Shown here: one piece after another, positions 11,113-19,893 of the stretch | Position numbering within the stretch: the first letter of the stretch is position 1 | How the letters are laid out: every line of letters begins with the position of its first letter | From: G963704535 sp963704535 | Lineage (GTDB): Bacteria; Chloroflexota; Chloroflexia; Chloroflexales; Roseiflexaceae | Assembly: GCA_963704535.1 (NCBI GenBank) | Contig: OY969916.1 | Span: 5,208,001-5,272,000, forward strand | Direction: 5' to 3' | DNA: 64,000 nucleotides | Made by a program: the position numbers and the translations under genes | Notes under the pieces: generated by a model | What the model was told of the DNA's origin: nothing | Databases searched by the model: none | The model's input: only the letters and a program-made list of their open reading frames with translations

Positions 11113-12192
11113 GGAATCCGGCAGCAGATAGAGGCATCCGTCCATAAAGTCGATCCCGACCTGTTCGGGCGGCGCGTAGATCGCCTCGCGCAGTGGGTTG
11201 GCGTCCAGGGCGTTGATCAGCACATCGCCAAGCGCGACGTCGTACTCGATCACTGGTCCCAGGTAGGTCGCGCGCTGCACGGCGCCGCTAAACATCCCGC
11301 CGCGCCCGATCCGCACCGCCTCCGGACGGATCAGCAATTGGGCCGTGTCGCCCACGTTCAGTGGCACGGCGGTCGCCGTCTTCGGCACCCGCAGTTGGCG
11401 ATCGAGCACGTCGACAACCAGCGCGCCATCCTCCTGGGCGATCACAGTGCCGCGCAGGAAGTTCGACCGCCCGATAAAATCGGCCACGAACGCCGTCGCC
11501 GGCCGCTCGTAGATCTGGCGCGGCGGCGCGACCTGCTCGATCTTCCCGTGGTTCATTACCACGATCCGATCGGAGAGCGTCATCGCCTCGGACTGGTCGT
11601 GCGTCACATACACCGTGGTAATTCCGAGAGTCTGCTGGATACGCCGGATCTCGGTACGCATCTGCTCGCGCAGCTTGGCGTCCAGGTTCGAGAGCGGCTC
11701 GTCCATGAGCAAAACCTTGGGTTCCATCACCAGCGCCCGCGCCAGTGCGACGCGCTGCTGCTGCCCGCCCGAGAGCTGGTTTGGCGCGCGCTGCTCCATG
11801 CCCTTCAGGCCGGCCAGCCCGAGCACCGCCCCAACCCGCTCGCGAACCTCCGCGTCGGGCAGTTGGCGCAGCCGCGGGCCGTATGCGACATTCTCGAACA
11901 CGTTCAGGTGCGGGAACAGCGCATAGCTCTGGAACACCATCGCCATCTCGCGGCGGTTCGGCGGCCGGTCGTTGATCAGGGCGCCGTCCAGGATCAGCCG
12001 GCCCTCGCTGGGCGTCTCGAACCCGGCGATCATCCGCAGCGTGGTTGTCTTGCCGCAGCCGCTCGGCCCCAGCAGCGTCACAAACTCACCTTGCTCGACC
12101 ACCAGGCTTACGCTGTCGACTGCCACGACATCGCCGCCGCCGTCGCGCGAGGCGAACCGCTTGACGAGCCGATCGAGTGTCAGATATGTCAT
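11110..12192 (-). CDS. ABC importer ATP-binding protein (FbpC/PotA type)
   Basis: Cytoplasmic ATPase that powers the permease encoded upstream at 12310-14595, 360 aa. Visible motifs are Walker A GPSGCGKTT (about residues 44-52), the Q-loop region MVFQSYALFPH, signature LSGGQQQRVALARAL, Walker B VLLMDEPLSNLD and the switch histidine in VYVTHDQSEA. The last 120 residues form a TOBE-type regulatory domain. With the FbpA/AfuA-like lipoprotein and the double-length permease it makes a complete system on the minus strand in the order receptor, permease, ATPase. Such ATPases serve ferric-iron, polyamine, phosphonate or hexose-phosphate importers. The substrate is unresolved. It could also energise the 7.5 kb sugar importer. 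Confidence 0.9.
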   Translation of the reverse strand: MTYLTLDRLVKRFASRDGGGDVVAVDSVSLVVEQGEFVTLLGPSGCGKTTTLRMIAGFETPSEGRLILDGALINDRPPNRREMAMVFQSYALFPHLNVFENVAYGPRLRQLPDAEVRERVGAVLGLAGLKGMEQRAPNQLSGGQQQRVALARALVMEPKVLLMDEPLSNLDAKLREQMRTEIRRIQQTLGITTVYVTHDQSEAMTLSDRIVVMNHGKIEQVAPPRQIYERPATAFVADFIGRSNFLRGTVIAQEDGALVVDVLDRQLRVPKTATAVPLNVGDTAQLLIRPEAVRIGRGGMFSGAVQRATYLGPVIEYDVALGDVLINALDANPLREAIYAPPEQVGIDFMDGCLYLLPDS

Positions 12193-12220
12193 ATGAGTTC
12201 ACCAGCGTTGAGTCATCGGG

Positions 12221-12303
12221 CGTGAAACGTGAAACGTGTTGCGTGAGAGGTGATGCGTGATGCGTGATGCGTGATGCGTGATAGGACAATCGTAAATCGT
12301 AAA
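12221..12303. repeat. R3-type iterated repeat (GTGATGC/GTGAAAC units)
   Basis: Tandem near-copies of GTGAAAC followed by five GTGATGCGTGATGC-like units, then ATCGTAAATCGTAAAT. It sits between the permease and ATPase genes of one operon. Related CGTGTTGCGTG elements occur at 30.3, 50.6, 61.4 and 63.3 kb. Confidence 0.6.
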
Positions 12304-12309
12304 TGCTTA

Positions 12310-14595
12310 TCAGCCCGTGCCGGCAGATACATCCACTCCACCGAGCGCGCGCGCCCGGCGGCCGACCAGTGCGTACATCAGCATGATCGCCCCAAGCACG
12401 ATCGCAATCAAGATCACCGAGTACGCCGCCGCAGTACTCAGGCCGCCCTGCTCGACCTCGCTCAAGATCCAGACGGTCAGGATCGGCCACTTCGGCGTGG
12501 TCAGAAAGATGATCGCCGAGAGGCTGGTCATATGGCGGGCGAATGCGAACACCAATCCGGCCAGCAAGGCCGGCATGATCAGTGGGACCGTCACCTTGCG
12601 GAACGTGGTCTGCGCGTCGGCGCCGAGGTTGATCGACGCCTCTTCAATCGCCGGATCGATCTGTTGAAGCGCGGCCATCCCAGCCCGCACCGAGGCCGGC
12701 AGGCTGCGCACCGCGTAGGCCATGATCACGATGTAGGGGGTGCCCACCAGTGCCAGCGGCTCGCCGACGAAGATCAGCGCGAACGCCACCCCGACCACGA
12801 CACCGCCTGCGATCAGCCGCAGCCGACCGGCCACGCGCGGATGCTGGAGCGCCAGCGCCCCGAGCGCCAGCGCCGTAAACCCGACGAACGCCGTCGGCAC
12901 CCGGAAGAATAGCCCAATCATATCGGCCAGCGCCACCAGCAGTTTGGCCCCGTTGCCCCCCAGCGTTCGCCCGAACGTCGCCAGTGGCGTGGTCAGGGTC
13001 GGCTCGATCAGACTCAGCAGCAGGTAGATGCCAGGCCCGGCCAGCAGCCACCCCGCCGAGCGCGCGCCGGAGCGTGCCAGCAGCGCGCCGAGCGCAAGCA
13101 GCGGCAACGCCAACGTGACCAGCCAGAGCGGGCCGGCGAACAGCGGAGCCGCCCACCAGAGCGCGGCGCCCAGCGCGAAGCCCACCGCGAGCACAGCCCA
13201 GCGGCGCCGCGCATCCTGCAGCGCCCCCCAGATCATATACCAGGCCAGCACCAGGAATGTCGCGACCACCAGCAGCAGCGGCGGGCGGATGAATGCTATG
13301 ATATAGCCGATGCCCAGGATCGTGCCGGGCACCGCCGCGCCCAGGTTCGAGACGAAATCGAGCGTCTCTTTGCCAGCGAACGTCTTCCGCACCACCAGGT
13401 ATGCGATCACGATCCCGATTAGACCGGCTAGCGGCGTCGCGACCGCCGAGAGGAATGTGGTCATGAGGATCGGCGTCAGCCCGCGGGTCAAGGCCACACC
13501 ATAATGCTGCAAGTCGAGCGAGTAGTCGATCCCCCACAGCTTGGTGAATGAGCCGACCAGGATCGAGCCATACAGCATCGCGATCAGCAGCATCGTCAGC
13601 AGCGTGATCCCGATCGCCGGCCAGCGGATGAGCGGATCGCGCATCGTGACATGCCCACTGGTCGGCTTGCCGGTGACGCTGATATACGACCGCTTGTTGA
13701 CCCAGTAGCGCTGGAGCAGGAATACGGCCAGCGTCGGCAGCAGCAGCACCAGCGAGAAGGCCGCACCACGCTGCTGATCGTACTGGCCGTTGACCGCCAG
13801 GAAGATCTCGGTCGCCAGCACATTGCTGTTCCCGCCCAAGAGCAGCGGGTTGCCGAGGTCGGCCAGCAACTCAACGAACAGCAACAGGAACGACCCGGCA
13901 ATTCCGGGGATCAGCAGCGGCAGCGTGACCGTGCGAAAGACGTGCAACCGCGACGCGCCCAGGTTCAGGGCGGCTTCCTCCATCGCCGGATCGACCCGCT
14001 CAAGCATGGCCCGCAGGATCAGGTACGCCACCGGGAAGAACGTCACGATCTGCACGAACATCAGGCCGTCCAGGCCGTAGATGTCGTTGGTCGCCGGCCC
14101 GAAGCGGATGCCGAGCCAGTCGCGCGTGATCAGCCCGGCCCGGCCGAACAGCAGGATCGTGGCGATCGCGATTGCGAATGGCGGCGAGACGGTCGGGATC
14201 AGCGTCGCGAAGTGCAGAGTGCGGCCGAACGGCATGTCGCAGCGCGTTAACGCAAACGCGAACACAAACCCCAGCAGCGTCCCACCGGCCGCCGCCCCCA
14301 ACCCCAGCACCAGCGTATTCCAGAGCACCGTCCACTGGTGGCCACGGTAGACCGGGTCGAGGTAGCGCGCGAAATACTCAAGACTGACCGCGCCGGTCTG
14401 CGGGTCGAAGAACGCCTGCCAGATCACGCGGGCCAGCGGCAGGACCACGAACAGGGCCGCGAACAGCATCGCGCCCAGCAGGCCCAGCCCGAGCGTCGGG
14501 TCGCGCAGCAGCGGCACTGCCCCTGCGGCCCAGCGCCGCAGCGCCACCCATACACCCGGCGGCGCGCGCTGTGGAGCGATTGTTACTTGATCCAT
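12310..14595 (-). CDS. Double-length ABC importer permease (FbpB/AfuB type)
   Basis: Inner-membrane permease of 761 aa that carries two permease domains in one chain, about residues 1-310 and 340-761. This is the usual layout for FbpB/AfuB proteins, whose ferric or hexose-phosphate systems use one fused permease. Each half has its EAA-type loop: near MEEAALNLGASRLHVFRTVTL in the first half and near IEEASINLGADAQTTFRKV in the second. Extra hydrophobic segments between residues about 430 and 600 make it longer than most family members. The receptor gene lies upstream and the ATPase downstream, so the three form one operon interrupted by repeats. No strong ribosome site precedes the ATG. Confidence 0.88.
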   Translation of the reverse strand: MDQVTIAPQRAPPGVWVALRRWAAGAVPLLRDPTLGLGLLGAMLFAALFVVLPLARVIWQAFFDPQTGAVSLEYFARYLDPVYRGHQWTVLWNTLVLGLGAAAGGTLLGFVFAFALTRCDMPFGRTLHFATLIPTVSPPFAIAIATILLFGRAGLITRDWLGIRFGPATNDIYGLDGLMFVQIVTFFPVAYLILRAMLERVDPAMEEAALNLGASRLHVFRTVTLPLLIPGIAGSFLLLFVELLADLGNPLLLGGNSNVLATEIFLAVNGQYDQQRGAAFSLVLLLPTLAVFLLQRYWVNKRSYISVTGKPTSGHVTMRDPLIRWPAIGITLLTMLLIAMLYGSILVGSFTKLWGIDYSLDLQHYGVALTRGLTPILMTTFLSAVATPLAGLIGIVIAYLVVRKTFAGKETLDFVSNLGAAVPGTILGIGYIIAFIRPPLLLVVATFLVLAWYMIWGALQDARRRWAVLAVGFALGAALWWAAPLFAGPLWLVTLALPLLALGALLARSGARSAGWLLAGPGIYLLLSLIEPTLTTPLATFGRTLGGNGAKLLVALADMIGLFFRVPTAFVGFTALALGALALQHPRVAGRLRLIAGGVVVGVAFALIFVGEPLALVGTPYIVIMAYAVRSLPASVRAGMAALQQIDPAIEEASINLGADAQTTFRKVTVPLIMPALLAGLVFAFARHMTSLSAIIFLTTPKWPILTVWILSEVEQGGLSTAAAYSVILIAIVLGAIMLMYALVGRRARALGGVDVSAGTG

Positions 14596-14600
14596 ATCTT

Positions 14601-14664
14601 GTGGTAGAAAGGGGATCTTGAGGGGGAAGCCCCCTCAAACTCCCCCTTCTCAAACAGTCTCTGG
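14601..14664. repeat. R1 palindromic repeat
   Basis: Core GGGATCTTGAGGGGG against CCCCCTCAAACTCCCCC, with the characteristic right end TCAAACAGTCTCT. It lies between the receptor and permease genes of the minus-strand importer, where it could act as a differential-expression hairpin. Confidence 0.75.
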
Positions 14665-14676
14665 CGGCTGTTTTCT

Positions 14677-15777
14677 TTATTCCTTCAGTTTATCTGCGCC
14701 GGCGATCTCGTTCGTGAAGCGATCGACGTTGGCCTTCTTGTCCTTGCCGCACTGATCGAAGTTATAGTCGATCAGCTTGACCTCGAGCAACTCCGGCCGC
14801 GACGCTTTGGCCTCGTTCACGGTCGGCGCCTGGTAGGCTTTGTACTTCGGCCCAAGCTCCTGGGTGGCCGGCTCCAGCGCCCAGTCGAACCACTTCTTCG
14901 CCGCGTCGATGTGCTTGCCGCCCTTGATAAGCGCCATGCCGCCGATCTCGTAGCCGGTGCCCTCCTGCGGGAAGGTCAGTTGGAGCGGCGAGCCGCCCTC
15001 GATCGCCGCCACGATGTCGTGCGAGAACACGATCCCGACCGCCGCCTCGCCCGTGCCGACAAACTTCGCCGGGGCCGCGCCGCTCTTGGTGTACTGGAGC
15101 ATATTCTGGTTAAGCTGGCGCATGTACTCCCAGCCGGCCTGCTCACCGCGCATCTGGAGCACAGTGCAGAGCGCGGTGTATGATGTGCCCGAACTCGACG
15201 GGTGCGCCATCAGCACCTGCCCCTTCCACTCCGGCTTGAGCAAATCATCCCAGGACTGCGGCGCCTGGAGGCCGGGGTGTTCGGCCAGGTACTGGGTGTT
15301 CGTTGCGAAGCCAAGCGAGCCGATGTAGATCCCGGCCCAGAAATTGTCGGCGTCTTTCAGCAGCTTAGGGTCTTTGATCCCGGCCAGCTTGGGCGAGTCG
15401 TACTTCTCGATCAGCCCTTCCTGCTTCGCTGCGATGAACGAGTCGACCGGCCCGCCCCACCAGATATCGAACTGCGGGTTTTCTTTCTCGTTACGCAGCC
15501 GCGTGAGCGCCTCCCCGCTGGACAGGCGCACGAAGTTCACTGTGATGCCGGGGTTGGCCTTTTCGAACTCAGCCTTCATCCCCTCACACCACTCGACCTG
15601 CGGGGTGCAAAGCAAACTGAGTTCGGTGCTGGTCACCTGGCTGCTGCTACCAGAGGGTTGGTCGCCGCTCGCCGGGGCCTGACTACAGGCGGCCAGCGCC
15701 AGCACGACCAACAGGATGCCGGCGAGTCGGACTGCGCGATGGTTAATGTCATACTCCTTCGTCAATGACAACACCAC
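14677..15777 (-). CDS. ABC importer substrate-binding lipoprotein (FbpA/AfuA-like)
   Basis: Receptor of the importer, about 360 aa, with leader LAGILLVVLALAAC ending in a lipobox cysteine. The fold matches ferric/AfuA-type receptors of PBP class II: an FDIWWGGPVDSFIAAKQEGL region, then GIYIGSLGFATNTQYL, SWDDLLKPEWKG and GTGEAAVGIVFSHD. I do not see the tandem tyrosines that hold iron in classical FbpA, so hexose-phosphate or another anion is as likely as iron. The start is unclear. In-frame GTG 15777 and TTG codons have no ribosome site, whereas AAGGAG at about 15753-15758 precedes an out-of-frame ATG and an in-frame ATT. An indel or a rare ATT start is possible. Confidence 0.82.
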   Translation of the reverse strand: MVLSLTKEYDINHRAVRLAGILLVVLALAACSQAPASGDQPSGSSSQVTSTELSLLCTPQVEWCEGMKAEFEKANPGITVNFVRLSSGEALTRLRNEKENPQFDIWWGGPVDSFIAAKQEGLIEKYDSPKLAGIKDPKLLKDADNFWAGIYIGSLGFATNTQYLAEHPGLQAPQSWDDLLKPEWKGQVLMAHPSSSGTSYTALCTVLQMRGEQAGWEYMRQLNQNMLQYTKSGAAPAKFVGTGEAAVGIVFSHDIVAAIEGGSPLQLTFPQEGTGYEIGGMALIKGGKHIDAAKKWFDWALEPATQELGPKYKAYQAPTVNEAKASRPELLEVKLIDYNFDQCGKDKKANVDRFTNEIAGADKLKE

Positions 15778-15793
15778 GGCTCCAAAAGAATTG

Positions 15794-15846
15794 GAAAAAG
15801 GAGGGGCAAGGGGAGGGCAGCCCTCCCCTTAAACCCCACCCCAACC
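15794..15846. repeat. R2 G-rich hairpin repeat
   Basis: Arms GGGGCAAGGGGAGGG and CCCTCCCCTTAAACCCC around a two-base loop. It belongs to the family also seen at 18335, 48481 and 51717. It lies upstream of the FbpA-like gene. Confidence 0.7.
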
Positions 15847-15919
15847 TGTCATATGATGAAATATAGGTGTTCTGGGTTATGTTATGAAATCATTATATCA
15901 TTAACAGCAGCGAGCAGTC

Positions 15920-17584
15920 CTATCTCCGGCTACGCACACCAAGCCCAAGCGTCACCAGAATCACACCGAGCAGCAGCAGGAGGGTTGGAACCGCCGTGGT
16001 GCCGGTTCGCGGGAGCTGGGCGGGCCGCTCAGCGGGAGCAGGCAGGGTTGCGCCGGTCGCGATCCGACCGTCGAGCTTCGCGCTGACCGGGCTGTTGGCC
16101 TGAATGTAGCCGCGCACGACGTCGCGGATGTCCTCAATGCCAGTGTCGCGGGCGCTGGCCGGCCCGAAGATGTCTTTGTAGCCGCCGGCGACTTTGCCCT
16201 GGAAGTCGGTCGTCGCCACCGTGTAGGTCGCACCGGGGTCGAGCGGGGCATAGCCGGCCGAGGGATTGGTGGGGTCGACGAGAATCTGGACATCGGCCGC
16301 CTGGCCCGCAGCAACCCTGAAGCGCACGCCGGCGACCTGCGAGAAGAAGTCCGAGCCAGCACGCGAGACACTGTAGTCGAGCAGGGCCTGGACCTGCGCG
16401 CCGCTCATTGTGTAGACCAGCACGCGGTTCTTGTAGGGCATCGACGTGCGGAATCCTTCTTCAAGGATTGTGCCGGGCGGGATGGGTTCGCGGAAGCTGC
16501 TGGCGGTCGCGAGCGCCATGTGCGATCCAGCCGCAGCGCGGAAGATGTCCATCACGAAGTTGCCCAACACCGCCTCGCCGGCGAATTGCCCAACGGTCGA
16601 AAGCTCCACCGAGGCGGAGCCGATCGGCTGGAACAGCGGGGCGTACTGTGCGTCGGATTGGAGGGCGGCCTGCATTGGTTCGACCAGCGTGACGATCTGC
16701 GGCTCGGGCTGAAGATCGTGGCCGATAGATGCCAGCCCCCCGCTCACGCCAGCCAGTGTGCCATCGACAAATTGAAGCTCCAGCCTACTCACATATGTCG
16801 CGTACTGAAACGGCGAGATCATCCAGGTGGTGGTGCCCGAAATCTTGAACAGATCCTCCTTGCGGTGGCTATGGGTACCGAAGATGACGTCGATCCCCGG
16901 CACCGCCTGTGCCAGGGCGATGTCGTCCTCGCGCAAGGCGTGGCCGATCAGCACGACGGCATTGACCCGCTCCTGATCGCGCAGTGCGGCCACGACCTGG
17001 CGCGCCGTCGCCGTCCGGTCAGCGAACGTCGCGCCGGGCGCCGGGCGCTTATCCGGCGCAATCAAACGCTCGAAGTCAGGGCCAGCCAGTGCGAACACGC
17101 CGATCTTCACTCCGTCGACGTCGAAGACCTGGTAGGTCTTGCCGTCGTACTGGAACAGCGGCGCTCCGTTGGCGTCGAGCGTGTTAGCGCTCAGGATTGG
17201 GTAGCTGATCTGAGCGCGGCACTGGTCGAAGACCTGCGGTCCGTAGTCGGCGTCGTGGTTGCCGAACGCCATCGCATCGACGATGCCATTGAGCCAGGGC
17301 CACTCGACACACTGATACTTGTCGGACCAGGCCGGTGATCCGAGGTTCATCATGTCGCCGCCGTTTAGCACCAGGCTGTGCGGATCGACCGCGTAGGGTT
17401 GGAGAAAGGCGATCAGCCGCGCGATGCCGGCGCTGTCGGCCTGGCCCTCGGCGTAGAACGGCACAGCGTGCGAGTGGTAGTCAGAGAAATGCAGCAGCGT
17501 GACGGTGGCACGCTGTTGCGCGGCGGCAGGCGTGATGGCGAGCGCCAGCAACATGACTGCCACGACCAGTCCCAGCCGCTTCAT
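15920..17584 (-). CDS. Cell-wall-anchored 5'-nucleotidase/2',3'-cyclic phosphodiesterase (UshA family)
   Basis: Secreted phosphatase of 554 aa that in this family releases phosphate from nucleotides or UDP-sugars outside the cell. Residues 1-22 are a signal peptide ending AAAQ. The metallophosphoesterase domain (about 30-280) shows LHFSDYHSH, NGGDMMN, FGNHDADYG, LIGHAL and GTHSHRKED, so both metal sites look intact. The C-terminal nucleotidase domain (about 310-500) follows. The tail reads LPRTG, then a hydrophobic helix and RSRR, which is a complete sortase-type sorting signal, uncommon in Chloroflexota. The ribosome site is GGAGG in front of ATG 17584. It may feed phosphate, ribose or nucleosides to the adjacent importers, which is inference. 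Confidence 0.92.
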   Translation of the reverse strand: MKRLGLVVAVMLLALAITPAAAQQRATVTLLHFSDYHSHAVPFYAEGQADSAGIARLIAFLQPYAVDPHSLVLNGGDMMNLGSPAWSDKYQCVEWPWLNGIVDAMAFGNHDADYGPQVFDQCRAQISYPILSANTLDANGAPLFQYDGKTYQVFDVDGVKIGVFALAGPDFERLIAPDKRPAPGATFADRTATARQVVAALRDQERVNAVVLIGHALREDDIALAQAVPGIDVIFGTHSHRKEDLFKISGTTTWMISPFQYATYVSRLELQFVDGTLAGVSGGLASIGHDLQPEPQIVTLVEPMQAALQSDAQYAPLFQPIGSASVELSTVGQFAGEAVLGNFVMDIFRAAAGSHMALATASSFREPIPPGTILEEGFRTSMPYKNRVLVYTMSGAQVQALLDYSVSRAGSDFFSQVAGVRFRVAAGQAADVQILVDPTNPSAGYAPLDPGATYTVATTDFQGKVAGGYKDIFGPASARDTGIEDIRDVVRGYIQANSPVSAKLDGRIATGATLPAPAERPAQLPRTGTTAVPTLLLLLGVILVTLGLGVRSRR

Positions 17585-17702
17585 GCAGCCTCCTTGTTCT
17601 CCGTAAGGTACAATAGCGCGTATTGTAGCACAAGCGGGATTCGGGAAGGATCATCATCGTCATTCTGGCGCAAGCAGTACCGCAAGCACTGGGGCGCGTA
17701 GT

Positions 17703-17731
17703 TTGCGGCCACCCGGCTGCCCTGGTATAAT
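17703..17731 (+). promoter_or_regulatory. rnpB promoter
   Basis: A -35 TTGCGG at 17703-17708 and a perfect -10 TATAAT at 17726-17731 are separated by 17 bases. They end about six bases before the expected 5' end of RNase P RNA. This is the best promoter match in the window. Confidence 0.75.
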
Positions 17732-17737
17732 GGACGC

Positions 17738-18257
17738 GCTGTGAAGCCAAAAACGGCTGGTGACGAGCCGCCGCTGGAGCGATCCTCCAGAGGAACTTCC
17801 CAACTCCTCGCCCAGCGGAATTGAAAATGAAAAATTGAGAATTGGGAAGGCGCCTTCTCAATTTTCAATTCTCAATTCTTAATTTCGTCTGGAAGGCTAC
17901 CCTGCGAAACAGCAAGCAGGGGCGCGGCGGCGGCAACGCCTCCGCGACGCAAGACGGCAACAGAGAGCAGACCCGCCGATGGCCCACGGGCACAGGTGAG
18001 GGTTGAAAGGGCCGGGTAAAAGCCGGCCAGCGTCGGCAGCGATGCCGGCGGCTAGGCGACTGCGCTGGCTGATGGGGAGCAAGGTGCGTGGGACGGGCTT
18101 ATCGTGTGGGAGCCGCAAGGCGTTTGCACCACCGCGCTCGTTCGCATCGCCGCCGCGACGGCGAGGGTGGGTAATACCCACCAGACCATGAGCGGCCCGC
18201 GCCTCGGCGCGGAGAGAGATGGCGGCAAACAACAGAATCGGGGGTACGGTCACTAGT
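17738..18257 (+). ncRNA. rnpB: RNase P catalytic RNA
   Basis: Ribozyme that matures tRNA 5' ends. Recognition rests on the universal core, seen as AACAGAGAGCAGACC, then CCGCCGATGGCCC, GTGAGGGTTGAAAGGG and GGTAAAAGCCGGCC at about 17960-18040. A 5' P4 strand GAGGAACTTCCC at 17790-17801 can pair with CAGAATCGGGGGTAC at about 18231-18247. Terminal GTGAC (17760-17764) pairs with GTCAC (18249-18253) as P1. The gene is about 500 bases, longer than typical (350-420), partly because an AT-rich palindrome occupies 17819-17886. Exact ends are inferred from P1 and the promoter. Confidence 0.87.
17819..17886. repeat. R4 AT-rich palindrome inserted inside rnpB
   Basis: AATTGAAAATG...AATTGAGAATTGGGAAGG is mirrored by CCTTCTCAATTTTCAATTC. 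It is the same ATTGAGAATTG family as 19818-19893 and 49620-49657. It lies between the 5' P4 strand and the conserved core of RNase P RNA and would extend a peripheral stem. Confidence 0.8.
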
Positions 18258-18263
18258 TGTCAG

Positions 18264-18325
18264 TTGTCCGTGGTCAGTGGTCCGTTGTCAGTTGCAACTG
18301 ACAACGGACCACTGACCACGGACAA
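18264..18325. repeat. Perfect 62-base palindrome downstream of rnpB
   Basis: Left arm 18264-18294 starts TTGTCCGTGGTCAGTGG and right arm 18295-18325 ends CCACTGACCACGGACAA. There are 31 matched pairs and no loop bases. The arms are built from iterated GTCAGTGGTCCG-like units. Confidence 0.9.
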
Positions 18326-18334
18326 TTGCTTTTC

Positions 18335-18396
18335 GTGGGGAGGGGTGGGGCTTGGGGAGGGCGGCCCTCCCCAAGCCCCACCCCTCCACAGATTTT
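18335..18396. terminator. Strong hairpin with T-run ending rnpB; R2 family
   Basis: Arms GTGGGGAGGGGTGGGGCTTG and its near-perfect complement enclose GGCC. On the plus strand the stem is followed by AGATTTTTTAT. It should stop rnpB transcription and lies 11 bases from the stop codon of the convergent CoxE-like gene. Confidence 0.7.
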
Positions 18397-19803
18397 TTAT
18401 CGGCGTGCGAATAGCGTGTCGATCGCGTCCACGAGCTGCCTGAGGTTGCTCACTTGGTGGACGGCGTCGCAGAGCGGCACGTAGTCGGGCATGTCGCTAT
18501 CGCCGGTGCCCCAGATACGCGGCGACTCGGGATTGAACCAGACCACCCGCCGGGCGCGCCGCTTGATCGACTCGAAGTCGCGCAGGTTTGGGTCGTTGTG
18601 GTTGTTGCGCCCGTCCCCCAGGATGATCACGGTCGTGCGGCGGTCGACGGTGCCCAGGTGATCGCGCACAAAGGTCGCCAGGCTGTTGCCGAGATCGGTG
18701 TTATAGTAGCCTGGTCGTATCCGGTGCAGCACCGCCTCGATCGCTTGCTCGGGCCGCGAGTCGTTGAAGTCGAGCGAGATATCGTCCAGGTCGCCGATGA
18801 AGGCGTAGGAGCGCGTGCGGCTGACCTGATCCTGCAGCGCGTAGACCAGCAGCAGCATAAACGACGCCACCGGCCGCATCGAGGTCGAGATGTCGCAGAG
18901 CAGCCGAGATCTTGGGCTTGAGGTGCTTGCGCTTGTGGCGCACGTCGAGTGGGCACGCCGCCGTAGCGCAGGTTGGCGCGGATGGTGCTCTTGGCGTCGA
19001 GCGTGCCGCGCGTGCCGCGGCGCTGGCGCAGGGCCGCGCGTGAGCGGAGTTGCGCCGCCAGCCGGGTCACGACGCCGCGCAGGTCGTCGGTCTCCTCGTG
19101 GCGACAGGCGCTCGAAGGGCCGGTTCATCAGGTCGTCGAGCGGGCGCTGCTTGGGCCGGTCCTCGGCGGCTCGCCGCAGCATGTTCGCGCCCACCTCCTG
19201 GCCGATCTGCTCGCCCAGCGATGTCCTGATTCTCGCGCGCGTCCCGCTCAAGCTCCCGCAGCGCCTCCTCGCTGACGCCGGCCTCGCTGCAGCTTCTCCA
19301 GCAACTCCTGGAGCAACTCGTCCAGCCGGTCGAACTGAAGCTCGCGCATGGCCCGGCGGGCCATCCAGGGCTGGAAGTAGGGGTTGGTCATCTGCCCCTG
19401 GCTGGTCGAATCGCGCAGCATCTGCTGCATCTGCTCGCGGCTCATGCTCACGGCCGGTCATCATCGACTCGAACAATTGGCGAAGCTGCTCAGGGGTCAT
19501 ATTACGCAGCATCTGCTCAAGCATCTGCGCCAGCTTCTCGCGATCCTGCTGCGACATCCCGCCGCCGGGCTGGTTGGGCATTGGCGGCGGCCCGGCGCCG
19601 AAGAAGAGCGGGAACAGCCGCTCGAACTCCGGCATGTCCTGGGACTCTTTGACCAGCGTGGCGCGCATGGCCGCGCGGAAGAAGTCGCGATCGGCGATGC
19701 CGGTGGCGTCGATCGCCCGCAGCGCGTCGGCGCTCTCGGCCACCGAGATGCGCACCCCGGCCGCCCGCAGTGCGGTGATAAATTCGACGATACGATCGTC
19801 CAT
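18397..19803 (-). pseudogene. CoxE-like von Willebrand A domain protein, six +1 frameshifts
   Basis: Partner of the MoxR ATPase upstream; in this family the pair acts as a metal-dependent chaperone for enzyme or complex maturation. The N-terminus (DRIVEFITALRAAGVRISVAES) and C-terminus (VWA MIDAS region CDISTSM, GDGRNNH, WFNPES) read in one frame. Between residues about 118 and 305 the product appears only when frames are switched six times. Removing one base each at about 19446, 19289, 19219, 19099, 18950 and 18907 restores one continuous chain through SREQMQQMLRDST, SEEALRELERDAREN, LGEQIGQEVGANML, DDLRGVVTRLAAQL and HKRKHLKPKI. All six are single extra bases and frame is regained, so I think the gene is intact and the sequence faulty, but as given it is broken. 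Confidence 0.85.
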
Positions 19804-19817
19804 AGGTATGTCTCTTT

Positions 19818-19893
19818 CCTGAATTGAGAATTGAGAATTGAAAATTGAGAATTACCTCTCTCAATTTTCAATTCTCAATTCTCAATTTTCAAT
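19818..19893. repeat. R4 AT-rich palindrome, supplies MoxR stop codon
   Basis: GAATTGAGAATTGAGAATTG is mirrored by CAATTCTCAATTCTCAATT. On the minus strand AATTGA provides the TGA stop of the MoxR gene (19889-19891). Confidence 0.85.

Noticed and set aside
12644..13537. Arginine-rich 297-codon frame on the same strand as the double permease
   Set aside because: It is a +1-frame shadow of high-GC coding sequence without membrane or family features; the 761-residue permease explains the region.
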